A stretch of DNA of 64,000 nt, taken from NCBI RefSeq assembly GCF_001427305.1, contig NZ_LMFZ01000045.1:60598-124597 (forward strand). Reading direction: 5' to 3'. This document shows, one piece after another, positions 42,862 to 52,622 of the stretch. The notes below the pieces were generated by a model that saw nothing but the letters and a program-made list of their open reading frames with translations, made no database searches and had not been told where the DNA came from. Each line of letters begins with the position of its first letter. The first letter of the stretch is position 1. A program made the translations under genes and the position numbers. The stretch is from Duganella sp. Root1480D1. Its GTDB lineage: Bacteria > Pseudomonadota > Gammaproteobacteria > Burkholderiales > Burkholderiaceae_D.

Positions 42862-44505
42862 TCAGAAGCGGTAGCCCAGGTTAAGCCATACCATCGGCTG
42901 ACTGTTGTGCGGTTCGGAACGAGGATCGCCACCGTGGGTGCGCCATGCCGCAAGCAACGAGGCGTTGAATGCCCGATTGTCATAGCGCAGGCCTAAACCG
43001 GCACCGGAAAGCGTGCGGTGGTTGCTGTCGCTGGTCCAGGGATCCTGGTTCGCCGTAATGCGGCCGGTGTCGTAGAACAGGTAGGGCATGAATGCGCCGG
43101 CAGCGTAGCGCAGTTCGAGCTGCAACAGGGCGCCGGCATCGCCATAACCTTCACCACCGGGATAGGCGCGCACGCCGTTGCGGCCGCCCAGCCCGAACTT
43201 CTGGGACGAGTCAAGATTCTTGCTGGCCCATTGCGCCGACACCCTTCCATAGACATCGACGTGTTCGGCCACCGACTGGATGCGAGCCAGGTCGAGGTTC
43301 AGCTTCGAGAAGTGGCCGGCGCTGCGGGCTGTCGTTGCGTCTGACACCAGCAAGGCCCCATCGAGATTGAGGCGGCCCGGCGTCCAGGAGACCGCCCCGT
43401 ATGTCACACCGCCACGCAGCAGGTTGTCCCGCACGTCGAAGTTCAAGGCGATCGGCACACTGTTGCTGGATTTATCGCTGCTGCTTTCGGTGGCGCCTTG
43501 CTGGTCGCGCAGGCGTTTGTGTTCGAACGTTGCCGACAGGGTGATGTTGCGGCGCTGCGAGCGCACCAGCGGGTAACTCAAACCAGCACTGCTGACGTTT
43601 GCGGTGCCGGTTGCATTGAGGGCGGCGAAGCTGTCTGCCAGCGCATAGTAGGAACGGCTGTAACCGATGCGGCCGCGCAAGCCGGTCGCGCCGAGCGGCA
43701 AGGCGTATCCGGCCGAGCCAAACCACATTTGCTCGTTGGTGTACATGCCCTGGAGCGAGATCTGGTCGCCGAGCGTAAACGGGCTGTCGATATCCAGGCT
43801 GGCATGGGCGCGCGTGCGGCCGGTGTAGCGGGTACCGTTGTTATCAAGCCCGATCTCGCCCGCATAACGATGATCGCGCTGGACTTCGATCGCCAGGTCG
43901 CCGGTGCCTACCTCTTTGCCTGGCCGGACCACGGGGATACTGCGCACGCCCGGCTGGTCGTCAAGGATCAGGGTGACGCGCTCGAGCTCGTGGCTTTCGA
44001 TGACGCTTCCGGGTTTCAATGGCGACAGGAAGCGCTGGGCTGCAGGGCTCAGGGACTTGTCGCCGTTCGTTGTGATTGAGCCATAGCGGCCCTCCAGGAC
44101 TTCGATGCGCAGGACGCCCTGCTGCATGTCTTGCTGGGGCAGGTAGGCACGGGCAAACGGATAACCCGCTGCGCGATAGTAAGCAGAAAGCTTGTCTGCC
44201 AAGGCGCTCAAGCCTGCAAAGTCGAAAGTCTTGCCGATTACCGGACCGAGTTGGCGCAGGAGTTCATCCTGTGGAATCAGGGAATTGCCCGTGACAGTTA
44301 GCTGTTTCAGGGACACTGTCAGACCGCCTGGCGGAATGGTAGCGGGTGGAGGAGGCGGCGGTAGCGGGAGCGGCGGCGCCGGAGTTGGTTCCCGCAGCGC
44401 CCGCTGCCCGTTTTCCTGTAGCGATTGCGCGCCTTGCTGTGCAAGGGCTGCTTCGGCGAAGGCGTAAAAGATGGCGATAGTCAGAATGGTGTTAGCTGGT
44501 CTCAT
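42862..44505 (-). CDS. Two-partner secretion transporter (TpsB, FhaC/ShlB/HecB family)
   Basis: A 547-residue outer-membrane protein with signal peptide, a Pro-rich spacer (APPLPLPPPPPPAT), POTRA domains (about 65-225; LTVTGNSLIPQDELLRQLGP, YRAAGYPFARAYLPQQ) and a 16-strand barrel. The barrel has the ShlB motif GLRYDNRAF near the end and terminates in WLNLGYRF. It exports the exoprotein encoded 42 bp upstream. The frame starts at a TTG (44517); I use the ATG at 44505. Confidence 0.92.
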   Translation of the reverse strand: MRPANTILTIAIFYAFAEAALAQQGAQSLQENGQRALREPTPAPPLPLPPPPPPATIPPGGLTVSLKQLTVTGNSLIPQDELLRQLGPVIGKTFDFAGLSALADKLSAYYRAAGYPFARAYLPQQDMQQGVLRIEVLEGRYGSITTNGDKSLSPAAQRFLSPLKPGSVIESHELERVTLILDDQPGVRSIPVVRPGKEVGTGDLAIEVQRDHRYAGEIGLDNNGTRYTGRTRAHASLDIDSPFTLGDQISLQGMYTNEQMWFGSAGYALPLGATGLRGRIGYSRSYYALADSFAALNATGTANVSSAGLSYPLVRSQRRNITLSATFEHKRLRDQQGATESSSDKSSNSVPIALNFDVRDNLLRGGVTYGAVSWTPGRLNLDGALLVSDATTARSAGHFSKLNLDLARIQSVAEHVDVYGRVSAQWASKNLDSSQKFGLGGRNGVRAYPGGEGYGDAGALLQLELRYAAGAFMPYLFYDTGRITANQDPWTSDSNHRTLSGAGLGLRYDNRAFNASLLAAWRTHGGDPRSEPHNSQPMVWLNLGYRF

Positions 44506-44547
44506 GTCGGCTTTCAACGCTGTCTGATTGGCAACACCATTCTATCG

Positions 44548-47500
44548 TTACTTTTGGTCGTTTGTCGCCGCTCCCTGGTTGCTTGCAGTAGTGGATGGCA
44601 TCTGGATGCCGCCAGATACCACAAACACGCTCAGGAATTTCACGTCGCGGCCCGCGGTGAGGCTTTGCGTGGCTGGCATGTTGTCGCGGTTTCCGGAGCC
44701 GGACTGCACGGTGTTCGAGTCACTTACATCCGTGTAGTTCAGGCCGCCCACGCCCAGCGACGGCATGGTTGGAGTTGCGCCGCCGATGATCACCGGGCTC
44801 GCGGCTTGCGCGGCGATGGCGATTGGGGTTGGGGTTGGGGTTGGGGTCGGCGCAGGCACCGGCGTAACGGCAGGCACAGTTTCAGGCGGCACGACTGCGG
44901 CAGGTGCTGGCGTCGGGACGATCGTTGCGACTGGGACCGCGGCCGGGGTGGCTACGGGCGCCGGTTCAGGCAGCGCGACTGGAGCAGGTGCTGCTACCAC
45001 TACTGGTGCCGGTGCCGGTGCGGGCGTCGCGACTGGGGCAGGGGTCGGCACGACAATTGGCTCAGGCGCCGCTGTCGCTATTGGAGTCGGAACTGGTGCG
45101 GGCGCCGCAGCAGGAGTCGGCACGGGAGTCGGCTCAGGCGCCGGGACCGGCGTCGGCATCGGTTCCGGCGTTGGGACGGGCATTGGCGTCGGGGTCGGCT
45201 CGGGCACTGGTACCGAAGTCGGGATCGATACTGGCGTTTGCACCGCAGCCGTGATGCTCGCAGTCGTTGCGCCGCTGCCGGTGAAGGCGTAGTTGGCAGC
45301 ATCGTTGCCTGTGAGCGTGAGTCCCGCGACGCTGACGTTCAGTGCGGAACCAGGGGTCGCCTGCGCGAAGTGCGCAGTCGCTGCGCTGCTGTCAATGTGG
45401 ACGTCATCACCGCTTTCGACACCGGCCAGCGCACCGCTGGAAGTCAAGGCAGCCACTGTGTTGCCGTCTTCGACTTTATCTGCCGCGCCCAAAGCACCTA
45501 CAGTCAACACTTTCGGCAAGATCGAAGCCGTCATGCCGCTAGGCAGCGTCAACTGATAGTTCGAAGCCAGGCCGGTGCCATCAGCCAGCACGATGCCGGT
45601 GACGGAAACAGCTTTGCTATTGCCCGCGTTGCGATCGGCAAAGGTACCGGTTTGTCCGGAGAAGCCGAGGGTCTCCGAACCGACCAGCCCACTCAACGAG
45701 CCGCCGACCAGGGTGGCGCCAGTCGTCGCATCATAAGTCTTGTCCGCAGCCGACATGCCAACGATCGTCAAGGCCTTGCGTGCAATTGACGCACTTGTGC
45801 TGGCCTGGTTCGTGATGACATAGTTCCCAGCATAGTCGCCGCCATAGCTGCTGCTGATGTTCACCACCTTTCCGCTGCCTGCATTCGCATCAGCGAAAGT
45901 GCCGGTCGCCGTCAGGCTGATCGCCTCGCCCGAAACCAGGTTGGAGAAGATGGCGTTGCTGGTATCAAGCTGTGCAGCAGTCCTGCCGTCATACGTCTTG
46001 CCGGCAGCGGTAATACCCGATACCGTCGTTGCGCGTGGAGTGATGGAAGCCGTTAATCCGGCGGGATTGGTAATGGTGTAGTTCGAAGCCAGGCCAGTAC
46101 CGTCACCCAGCGTAATGCCGCTCACTGAAACCGACTTGGCGCTGCCGGCATTGCGGTCTGCGAACACGCCGTTCTGCCCGGAGAAACTCAAGGTCTCAGC
46201 GCCAACCAGGCCGCTCAGGGAGCCGCCTACCAGCGTCGCGCCAGTACTTGCGTCATAGGTCTTGTCCGCAGCCGACATGCCAACAACCGTGAGAGCCTTG
46301 CGTGCGATAGAGGCGGCGGTGCTCGCCTGGTCGGTGATGACGTAGTTGCTTGCGTAGGAACCGCCATAGCTGCTGGTGATGTTCACCGCTTTGCCATTGC
46401 CGGCATTTGCATCGACAAACGCGCCGGAGCTTGACAGGCTGATTGCTTCGCCGCCTACCAGGTTGGAGAATGCTGCATTGCTGGTATCGAGTTGTGCTGC
46501 AGTGGTGCCGTCATAAGTCTTACCTGCAGCGGTAACGCCCGACACGGTGGTAGCGCGCGGGGTGATGGCGGCCGTTACGCCAACGGGATTGGCAACGGTG
46601 TAGTTCGAAGCCAGGCCAGTGCCATCGGACAGTGTCAGGCCGCCAACCGCCACCGATTTGGCAGCGCCGGCATTCTTGTCGGCGAAAACGCCAGTCAGGC
46701 CACTGATATTCAAGGTCTCGGCACCAACCAGGCCGCTCAGTATGCCGCCGTTAAGCGTTGCCGACGTGTTGCCATCGTAGACTTTGTCGGCGGCAGCAAG
46801 CCCGGTGAGGCTCAAAGCCTTCGCCGCGACCGATGCGCTGTTTGCAACGCCGGCTGACGCCAGGCCAGGCAAGGTGTAGTTGGAAGCCAGGCCATTGCTG
46901 CCGTCCGTCAGCGTGATCGCATTCAGGAAGCTTGCGCCATTTACATTGGCGCTATTTGCCGTCGCACCTGTGTAGTTCAGGTTTTCCCCGGACACCAGGT
47001 TACCCAGCGTGACATAACCGTTCATGCTGCTGCTGCCGTCATAAGTCTTGGCGGCCATCACCGTTACGGCGCGCGGCGTGATGCTGGCGGAGGCACTGGC
47101 CGAAGTATTGGCCAGCGAATAGTTGCCGGCGTCCGCGCCGCTGAGGGTGATGTTGCTGATGTCGACGGTATAGCTGCCGACGTTTTTGCTGCCAAAGGCG
47201 CCGGTGCCGTTCAAGGTCACGGCATCACCAGCAACGACGCCCGTCGCGGAGACCGCCGCCGCCGTGGTCCCGTCATACACCTTGCTGGAAGCAGTCGGCG
47301 TCAAAGCCTTAGGCGTAATCGTATAGCTGCCGGTGTTGAAATAGCCCACGGCATAGGTGGTTCCGCCACTGGTGTAGCTGGTCGGATTGCCCGCGTCTGC
47401 GTTCAGGTTGACGTAAGAACCGGCGTTCTTGCTGCTGGTGGTGTACGCCACCGCTGGCGTGAGGGAGGATACGGAGAACCCGTTCGGACCGCCCATCGTC

Positions 47501-49593
47501 GTGAAGGAGAGGCCCGTGGCAATGTTGTTGCCGTCGTAGGTCTTGGTGCCCGCGGCGTTCTGGATCACATAGATAGGCTGGGTCGACATGCTGACTGCCT
47601 GGTAGGTCGCGTACAGGTAGCTGTTATTAGAGCCCGGAATCACCAGCGTGCCGCAGTTTGGATAAGGCGAAGCGCAGCTTGAGAGCTGTGGCGACTGGGT
47701 GTAGGCGGACAGTTGCGGGGCGCCGTTGACGAACACCAGCCAACTGGCAACCGAGTTGCCCTGGAATGCCACGCGAGCGCGATTGCCGTAAGAAACCAGC
47801 CCGATGGCGCCCTGGTCCAGAACTGCCTGGGTATTGCCAGCGGTGGTGTTGACGGCGTTCAGCAACATGCCGCCGCCAGCCGAATTGCCGATCGTGGTGA
47901 CAGTGTTCGAATTACCTTCGAAAGCAACGCCGAAAGTCTTGTTGCCGGCGGTGCTGACGCCGGTGATGAACAGGTTGCCGGCGCCGGAGTTGATGGTGGC
48001 GCTCGACATGATGTACACGCCCCCGGTGACGCCCGAATAGCTGCCGTTGTTCGAGCCAACCAGGGACTTGCCGTTGATGACGATATTGCCGCCCTCCGAC
48101 AAGATCGACCTGGAACGTTCCACCACGACTGCAGCAGTGGCGGAGCTCGAATTCAGCGCATAGCCAAAACCATTGACCTGGGTGCCGGCATTGCTGCCGA
48201 CCATGATATTGCCACCGTTGGTCTTGATGTTCGCATTGATGTCGACGCCGCCCAGCGTGGCACTCGCGGCATTGGCGGCACTCAAGGTCACGCCAAGTTT
48301 GCCTGCGGTGGAGCTGATGTCGCTGTTCACGGCGATATTGCGGTCGGCACGCAGCGTGAGGGTCGCATCGCCGCCGCTGGTCTTGCCGATGGCGCTGGCG
48401 ACGGTAATGTCGCCGCTGCCCAAGCCGGTACTGCCATAGTTCGAGAGATTGGACTGGGTGGTGACGGTCACGCTGGTGCCCAGGTTCAGGGCGCCGACGA
48501 TATTGCTGGCCGCGCTGGCGTCAATCGTATAGTTGTACGGGTCGATCAGCCAGTGGCCGCCCTGGCCATGAGCAGCGCTGGCATCGATTTGGACCGCACG
48601 CGCGGTAGCCACGTCCGCTGCCGAGGTTTCGATGAAGCCGCCATTGCCGCCCTCTGGTGCGCTGGCATCCAGCTTGCCGGCGATATCGATGCGGCCGTTC
48701 TGCATGTCGCCCAGCAGCAGGATCTGGCCTTGTTCGCCAGTCGCCAGCGTGCGTGCCTGTACCAGGCCGCTATTGTTGATGACAGTGCTCACCAGGTCAC
48801 CGGCGGCCTTTGCCGTCATCAGCACGTTGCCGCCATCGGCCCGGATGGCGCCGCCGTTTTCAACCAATGCGTCAATCGCGCCTTGCTGGATTTGCAGCTT
48901 GATTGGGCCGCCCAGGTCCAGCAGTACTTGGCTGCCGGCACCGAGCAGCACGTTCCCGCGTTCCGCGGAAATCTCGCCGATATTGCCGACGCGTGCGGCA
49001 ACCAGGGCTACGGTACCGCCGTTGAAAGCCTTGATGTTACCTTGGTTGATGACGGCATTCGCACTGGCGCCTTGCAGTTTGTAGTGGCCGGACATGAAAT
49101 CCTGGTTGCTCATGTTCAGGGTCGATGCCAGCAGGCCGCCGACGTTCACCTGGGCGGTCGGCGAGAAGAGTACTCCGTTTGGATTCAACAGGAACACCTG
49201 GCCATTCGCCTTCAGTGCGCCCTGGATCTGCGATACATCGGTACCGGTGACGCGGTTGAGGGCGACAGCAGAAGAGGAGGGCTGTACGAAGTTGACGGTA
49301 TTCCCTTTGCCGATGGAGAACGAATTCCAGTCGATCGCCATTTTGGCGCCGCCCTGGTTGATCGTCATCGCGCTTCCTTGCTGGCTGATCTGGCCCTGGC
49401 CCGCGACGACCACGCCGCCAGTCGGCAAGTCGGCTGCCAATGCGGCACCGCCAACCAGCGACAGGCTCGCTGCAGCCAAGGCGCGGCGCGCGGCACGGGA
49501 GCGCCTTGCTTTGCCATGGGCGCCACCCAGTTCGGAGCGCACTTGCCACATGCCCATGCCAGCGTTCCACACAACTCGGAAAATCCTGTTCAT
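44548..49593 (-). CDS. Two-partner secretion exoprotein with TPS domain and YDG repeats (TpsA)
   Basis: This 1681-residue protein has an extended signal peptide (MNRIFRVVWNAGMGMWQV, cleaved after GGAALA). The TPS domain (about 55-300) has the NPNGVLF and GGLLAST motifs required for recognition by FhaC-type transporters. A beta-helix region follows. From about residue 690, nine YDG-type repeats carry the KxYDG core; the last is a degenerate KVEDG. A Pro-Thr-Val-rich, low-complexity segment (about 1450-1600) and a short tail finish it. It is probably a large surface adhesin or exoprotein. GAGGTAGCGTT is a clear ribosome site. The opposite-strand open frames here are codon-bias shadows. Confidence 0.93.
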   Translation of the reverse strand: MNRIFRVVWNAGMGMWQVRSELGGAHGKARRSRAARRALAAASLSLVGGAALAADLPTGGVVVAGQGQISQQGSAMTINQGGAKMAIDWNSFSIGKGNTVNFVQPSSSAVALNRVTGTDVSQIQGALKANGQVFLLNPNGVLFSPTAQVNVGGLLASTLNMSNQDFMSGHYKLQGASANAVINQGNIKAFNGGTVALVAARVGNIGEISAERGNVLLGAGSQVLLDLGGPIKLQIQQGAIDALVENGGAIRADGGNVLMTAKAAGDLVSTVINNSGLVQARTLATGEQGQILLLGDMQNGRIDIAGKLDASAPEGGNGGFIETSAADVATARAVQIDASAAHGQGGHWLIDPYNYTIDASAASNIVGALNLGTSVTVTTQSNLSNYGSTGLGSGDITVASAIGKTSGGDATLTLRADRNIAVNSDISSTAGKLGVTLSAANAASATLGGVDINANIKTNGGNIMVGSNAGTQVNGFGYALNSSSATAAVVVERSRSILSEGGNIVINGKSLVGSNNGSYSGVTGGVYIMSSATINSGAGNLFITGVSTAGNKTFGVAFEGNSNTVTTIGNSAGGGMLLNAVNTTAGNTQAVLDQGAIGLVSYGNRARVAFQGNSVASWLVFVNGAPQLSAYTQSPQLSSCASPYPNCGTLVIPGSNNSYLYATYQAVSMSTQPIYVIQNAAGTKTYDGNNIATGLSFTTMGGPNGFSVSSLTPAVAYTTSSKNAGSYVNLNADAGNPTSYTSGGTTYAVGYFNTGSYTITPKALTPTASSKVYDGTTAAAVSATGVVAGDAVTLNGTGAFGSKNVGSYTVDISNITLSGADAGNYSLANTSASASASITPRAVTVMAAKTYDGSSSMNGYVTLGNLVSGENLNYTGATANSANVNGASFLNAITLTDGSNGLASNYTLPGLASAGVANSASVAAKALSLTGLAAADKVYDGNTSATLNGGILSGLVGAETLNISGLTGVFADKNAGAAKSVAVGGLTLSDGTGLASNYTVANPVGVTAAITPRATTVSGVTAAGKTYDGTTAAQLDTSNAAFSNLVGGEAISLSSSGAFVDANAGNGKAVNITSSYGGSYASNYVITDQASTAASIARKALTVVGMSAADKTYDASTGATLVGGSLSGLVGAETLSFSGQNGVFADRNAGSAKSVSVSGITLGDGTGLASNYTITNPAGLTASITPRATTVSGITAAGKTYDGRTAAQLDTSNAIFSNLVSGEAISLTATGTFADANAGSGKVVNISSSYGGDYAGNYVITNQASTSASIARKALTIVGMSAADKTYDATTGATLVGGSLSGLVGSETLGFSGQTGTFADRNAGNSKAVSVTGIVLADGTGLASNYQLTLPSGMTASILPKVLTVGALGAADKVEDGNTVAALTSSGALAGVESGDDVHIDSSAATAHFAQATPGSALNVSVAGLTLTGNDAANYAFTGSGATTASITAAVQTPVSIPTSVPVPEPTPTPMPVPTPEPMPTPVPAPEPTPVPTPAAAPAPVPTPIATAAPEPIVVPTPAPVATPAPAPAPVVVAAPAPVALPEPAPVATPAAVPVATIVPTPAPAAVVPPETVPAVTPVPAPTPTPTPTPIAIAAQAASPVIIGGATPTMPSLGVGGLNYTDVSDSNTVQSGSGNRDNMPATQSLTAGRDVKFLSVFVVSGGIQMPSTTASNQGAATNDQK
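44815..45240 (-). repeat. Proline-rich low-complexity region of the exoprotein
   Basis: The coding strand consists of repeated Pro-Thr-Pro-Val and Pro-Glu-Pro triplets with irregular 6-, 9- and 12-base periods. It forms a stalk-like segment at about residues 1450-1600 of TpsA. On the opposite strand this gives a spurious glycine-rich open frame. Confidence 0.85.
45600..46860 (-). repeat. Higher-order 522-bp repeats of paired YDG domains
   Basis: A 174-codon unit made of two YDG domains recurs with a 522-bp period; the block containing tgtccgcagccgacatgcc occurs at 45741 and 46263. A third, more diverged copy follows near 46.7 kb. Copies are very similar at the DNA level, so unit-number change by recombination is likely. 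Confidence 0.75.
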
Positions 49594-50125
49594 AACGCTA
49601 CCTCAAACGTTGAAATGAGACGGATCGGGCCATCGCGTTTGTTTAAACGGAGCCAGACTCGGACAGCAGGATTCAGGGCTGTGGGATTGGTCCGCCTGGG
49701 ACGGCGGTTTGGTGCGCGGAGGTAGGGCGTCACCAGGAAGATGCGAATTTCTGTACGGCAATGACGATCTTACACAGCTTTAACTAATTTTCACACGGCA
49801 ACATCGAAAAATAGTTTTGCCGTTGGTGTTTCGCGTCACCTTTCAAATGGGTAGTGATTGCGCGTCGAGGGAGCGCTCAAGCAGCCAGGCCATGCGAACG
49901 CGCCATTGGAGGCGGAGGTGCCGGGTAGTCTCCAGGCAGCGTCACTTTCTTCTCGCGAGCTTTTTCGAAATTTGGGGGGCGCCTGCGTTCAAATCTGGGT
50001 GCCAGCACCAATTCGGAGTGCGCTCCATCCCCCTAAAGTGCTCGACATGCAGCAGCGCCACACTGCGTCGCCAGCATGCTCCCAGCACTTTCATGTATCC
50101 GCAATCCAAACAAGGAGTTTCGCAA
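49594..50125. other. Intergenic region between the exoprotein and metzincin genes
   Basis: This 530-bp stretch must hold the divergent promoters of both genes. The AT-rich segment near 49770-49810 is the most promoter-like. The metzincin frame extends through it from 49817, but the translation is basic and cysteine-rich with no family features, so I treat it as noncoding. A small GGTGC/GCACC hairpin lies near 50000; I see no known riboswitch. Confidence 0.6.
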
Positions 50126-52270
50126 ATGGATGCCCAAAACAATGCTTCCGCCATGCAATCGAACCAGTCGTTTCCTGCACTGCCCGATGCGATCGAAATG
50201 CCGTCGCCACAATCCGCTGCCGACATTCACCCCCACATCACTGGCCCCGGCGAGATAGTGAACCCAGAGCTCTTCCGGATCAAAAGTGTGCGTCCAGGCT
50301 GCTACTTGCTGAATTACACCCCGAGCGGAATCCACATGGTGACCTATGACGGAACGATGCGCGTCGAAAAGCATGCCGACGGCCGCACTGCGAGCGGCGA
50401 CCTGTATCAGCGACCGGTTCTGTTTCTGCCCCTGAAAAGCGCGCTTCCTGCCGATCTGACGCGGCCATTGTTCTTCCCTGGCCCCAATCCTGCCAGCGGC
50501 ATTCCGGTCCTGGCACGCAACCGCTATCGCTATTACCTGCGAGTGACCAAGATCCTTGAGAACTTCACCTTCGGCAATAGCTTCACGCTGGGATTCGAAA
50601 TGTGGCGCTTTACCAAGAACCCCGGTGCATGGAATACCGGCGGCACCTGGAGCAAGGAAGAGATGACGGCGCAGATGACCTGGCAGCCTGCGCCATCCGG
50701 CTTCCCTGCACCAAGCCATTACCTGGCCGGCGATGCGAAAAACGCCTCGAATGTCATCGTCGGCCGGCTGACGATGGGCTGGGTCTCCGACTTCCTGCGC
50801 AAGGCCACCATTGAGGTGGACCGCGTCAGCCAGTCCGAAGCTGTGGTCAATAACGGTGCCGGTACCGACTGGATGGCCGTAGGCAAGAGCGTTGACTGGG
50901 ACATCACTCCCATCCAAAGCAATTCGAATGTTGCGGAACCGAGCGGCTTCTCCTGGTCCAACGGCGAAGCCCACGCTGCCATGTTGGCCAAGCGCGATTC
51001 TTCCAACCTCGATGCGGAATGGCGCTACCACGTGCTGGCAATCCGTCGCCTGGACGAAACCGAGCGCGGCATTATGTATGACAACGGCGGCACGGACTCC
51101 AACAACGTGCCGCGGGAAGGCTGCGCCATTTCCTCGCACTGGACCATGCCGAACACGGCGGAATGGGGCACTGTTGCGGGCCAACGTTTCGGAACCGCCG
51201 CCGCGCCATACTTCCGCACCGCCGTGCATGAAATTGGCCACGCCATGGGTCTCTACCACAACACTGCGGACAACGGCTACCTGTGCACAACGGACGTGAT
51301 CGCATCGCGTTCGCTCAATCCGGGCAGCCTGCAATTCCCGGCCAATATCCAGTGGTCCTACAACCCGGACGACGCCAAGCGCTTGCGCCATATGCCCGAT
51401 ATCTATGTGCGTCCAGGCGGCCTGCCATTCGGTACCTCTTACGGCTCCACGCCAATCAGTCCGACCGACATGGAACTGGAAATTGAAGGTCTCAGCATGT
51501 TCGTGACACCTGTCGCCAGCGCGGTTCCAATAGGTGCCCCTGTCCGGGTCAACATCACGATGCAGAACCAGACCAGCGCGCCGATCGCCGCGCCAAACAC
51601 ATTGAGCATGAAGAGCGGCATCGTGCGCGGCAAAGTTATCGATCCTTGCGGCACCGTCCGCACGTTCGCACCGATTGTCATCTGCGTGGAAGATGACCAG
51701 GTTGAACCGCTGCCCGCGCAGGAGACCGTCGAGCATTCGCTGACCCTGCTGCGCGGCGGCCAGGGCGCGTTGTTCCCGATGCCTGGCGCTTACCGGATCA
51801 TGGTGGAAGCACGCTGGGATAATGGCGGCCTGGAATGCACCTGCACCGGCGAAAATACGGTGATGGTCACTTCCGCAGTCGACCAGGCACACGCCGAGGC
51901 GGCACTCAAAGTACTGTCAACGCCGGACACCCTGTTGTCACTGGCGATCGGCGGCGACCACCTGCACGAAGGCATGGCGGCCATCGACGCTGCAATTGGC
52001 AACCCTGTGCTACGCCCTCACTTCGCATACATCGAAGCCAAACGCATGGCCACGCGCTTCCGTCAACGCAAGGCCGACTTCGGTGCGGCTGCCAAGCTGA
52101 TCGACAGCAGCACCATCATGAGCCCGGCTGAACTGAAACGCGCCGCGGCGTGGGTCAAGGATGCTGGGCCGAGCACGGCGCCGGGCAAGCAGTTGGCCAA
52201 GGAGCTCGCTAACAAAGCCAAGGGGCTGAAAATCAAGGATGGACTGAAAGATCTTGTCGAACCGGCTTAA
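50126..52270 (+). CDS. Metzincin-type zinc metalloprotease without signal peptide
   Basis: A 714-residue protein. The N-terminal half (about 1-330) is a beta-rich region with no clear family. The zinc-binding motif HEIGHAMGLYHN (His368, Glu369, His372, His378) has the metzincin pattern HExxHxxxxxH, as in matrixins. A conserved Met-turn is likely further on. The C-terminal part holds a beta domain (ITMQNQTSAPI) and a helical tail. GGAGTTTCGC sets the ATG at 50126. No signal peptide, lipobox or membrane helix is evident, unusual for a protease of this type; export may use another route. A terminator follows. Confidence 0.82.
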   Translation: MDAQNNASAMQSNQSFPALPDAIEMPSPQSAADIHPHITGPGEIVNPELFRIKSVRPGCYLLNYTPSGIHMVTYDGTMRVEKHADGRTASGDLYQRPVLFLPLKSALPADLTRPLFFPGPNPASGIPVLARNRYRYYLRVTKILENFTFGNSFTLGFEMWRFTKNPGAWNTGGTWSKEEMTAQMTWQPAPSGFPAPSHYLAGDAKNASNVIVGRLTMGWVSDFLRKATIEVDRVSQSEAVVNNGAGTDWMAVGKSVDWDITPIQSNSNVAEPSGFSWSNGEAHAAMLAKRDSSNLDAEWRYHVLAIRRLDETERGIMYDNGGTDSNNVPREGCAISSHWTMPNTAEWGTVAGQRFGTAAAPYFRTAVHEIGHAMGLYHNTADNGYLCTTDVIASRSLNPGSLQFPANIQWSYNPDDAKRLRHMPDIYVRPGGLPFGTSYGSTPISPTDMELEIEGLSMFVTPVASAVPIGAPVRVNITMQNQTSAPIAAPNTLSMKSGIVRGKVIDPCGTVRTFAPIVICVEDDQVEPLPAQETVEHSLTLLRGGQGALFPMPGAYRIMVEARWDNGGLECTCTGENTVMVTSAVDQAHAEAALKVLSTPDTLLSLAIGGDHLHEGMAAIDAAIGNPVLRPHFAYIEAKRMATRFRQRKADFGAAAKLIDSSTIMSPAELKRAAAWVKDAGPSTAPGKQLAKELANKAKGLKIKDGLKDLVEPA

Positions 52271-52277
52271 TGCAGGG

Positions 52278-52298
52278 AAGGGGGCTTTGCCCCCTTTT
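52278..52298 (+). terminator. Rho-independent terminator after the metzincin gene
   Basis: An 8-bp perfect stem (AAGGGGGC with GCCCCCTT) with a TTT loop is followed by further T bases, 8 bp after the stop codon. Confidence 0.88.
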
Positions 52299-52351
52299 CC
52301 AGCGCAAAACAAAGCCCGAACCATGTCATGTCAGAAATCGAGGGAGCAATC

Positions 52352-52534
52352 GTGAGCAAATTTACTTCGGGAAGCCTGAGCGCGCTTTTGGTCGCGCTGT
52401 TTGCTTACCTTGTTCTGGATTTTGCCTTCTATGAAATCGATACGAAGGATGTCTCCAGCCTTGTCGGAATGGCGGCGGTCATTGGAGCCATTGCAGGTGC
52501 ATGGTTCAGCGATGAAGACCAGCCGGAAACCTGA
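52352..52534 (+). CDS. Small two-helix membrane protein
   Basis: A 60-residue protein (68 if the ATG at 52328 is used) with two hydrophobic segments, LSALLVALFAYLVLDFAF and LVGMAAVIGAIAGAWF, and an acidic end (DEDQPET). The GTG at 52352 follows GAGGGAGCAATC, a better-placed ribosome site than that of the upstream ATG. I recognise no family. It sits alone between two exported-protein genes. Confidence 0.6.
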   Translation: MSKFTSGSLSALLVALFAYLVLDFAFYEIDTKDVSSLVGMAAVIGAIAGAWFSDEDQPET

Positions 52535-52622
52535 CCGTGCAAGAAATCGCCGGAAGAAAATCCAATCATACGCCGAACTTCCCGTGATCAAGTGATAATG
52601 CGGCCTCAATTAATTATGCCGC

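Noticed and set aside
44765..45292. A glycine-valine-rich plus-strand frame that looks like a repetitive surface protein
   Set aside because: It is the reverse strand of the Pro-Thr stalk of the exoprotein and has no start signals.
49990..50012. A hairpin in front of the metzincin gene as a riboswitch
   Set aside because: Only a 5-bp stem is visible, with none of the conserved cores of known riboswitch classes.
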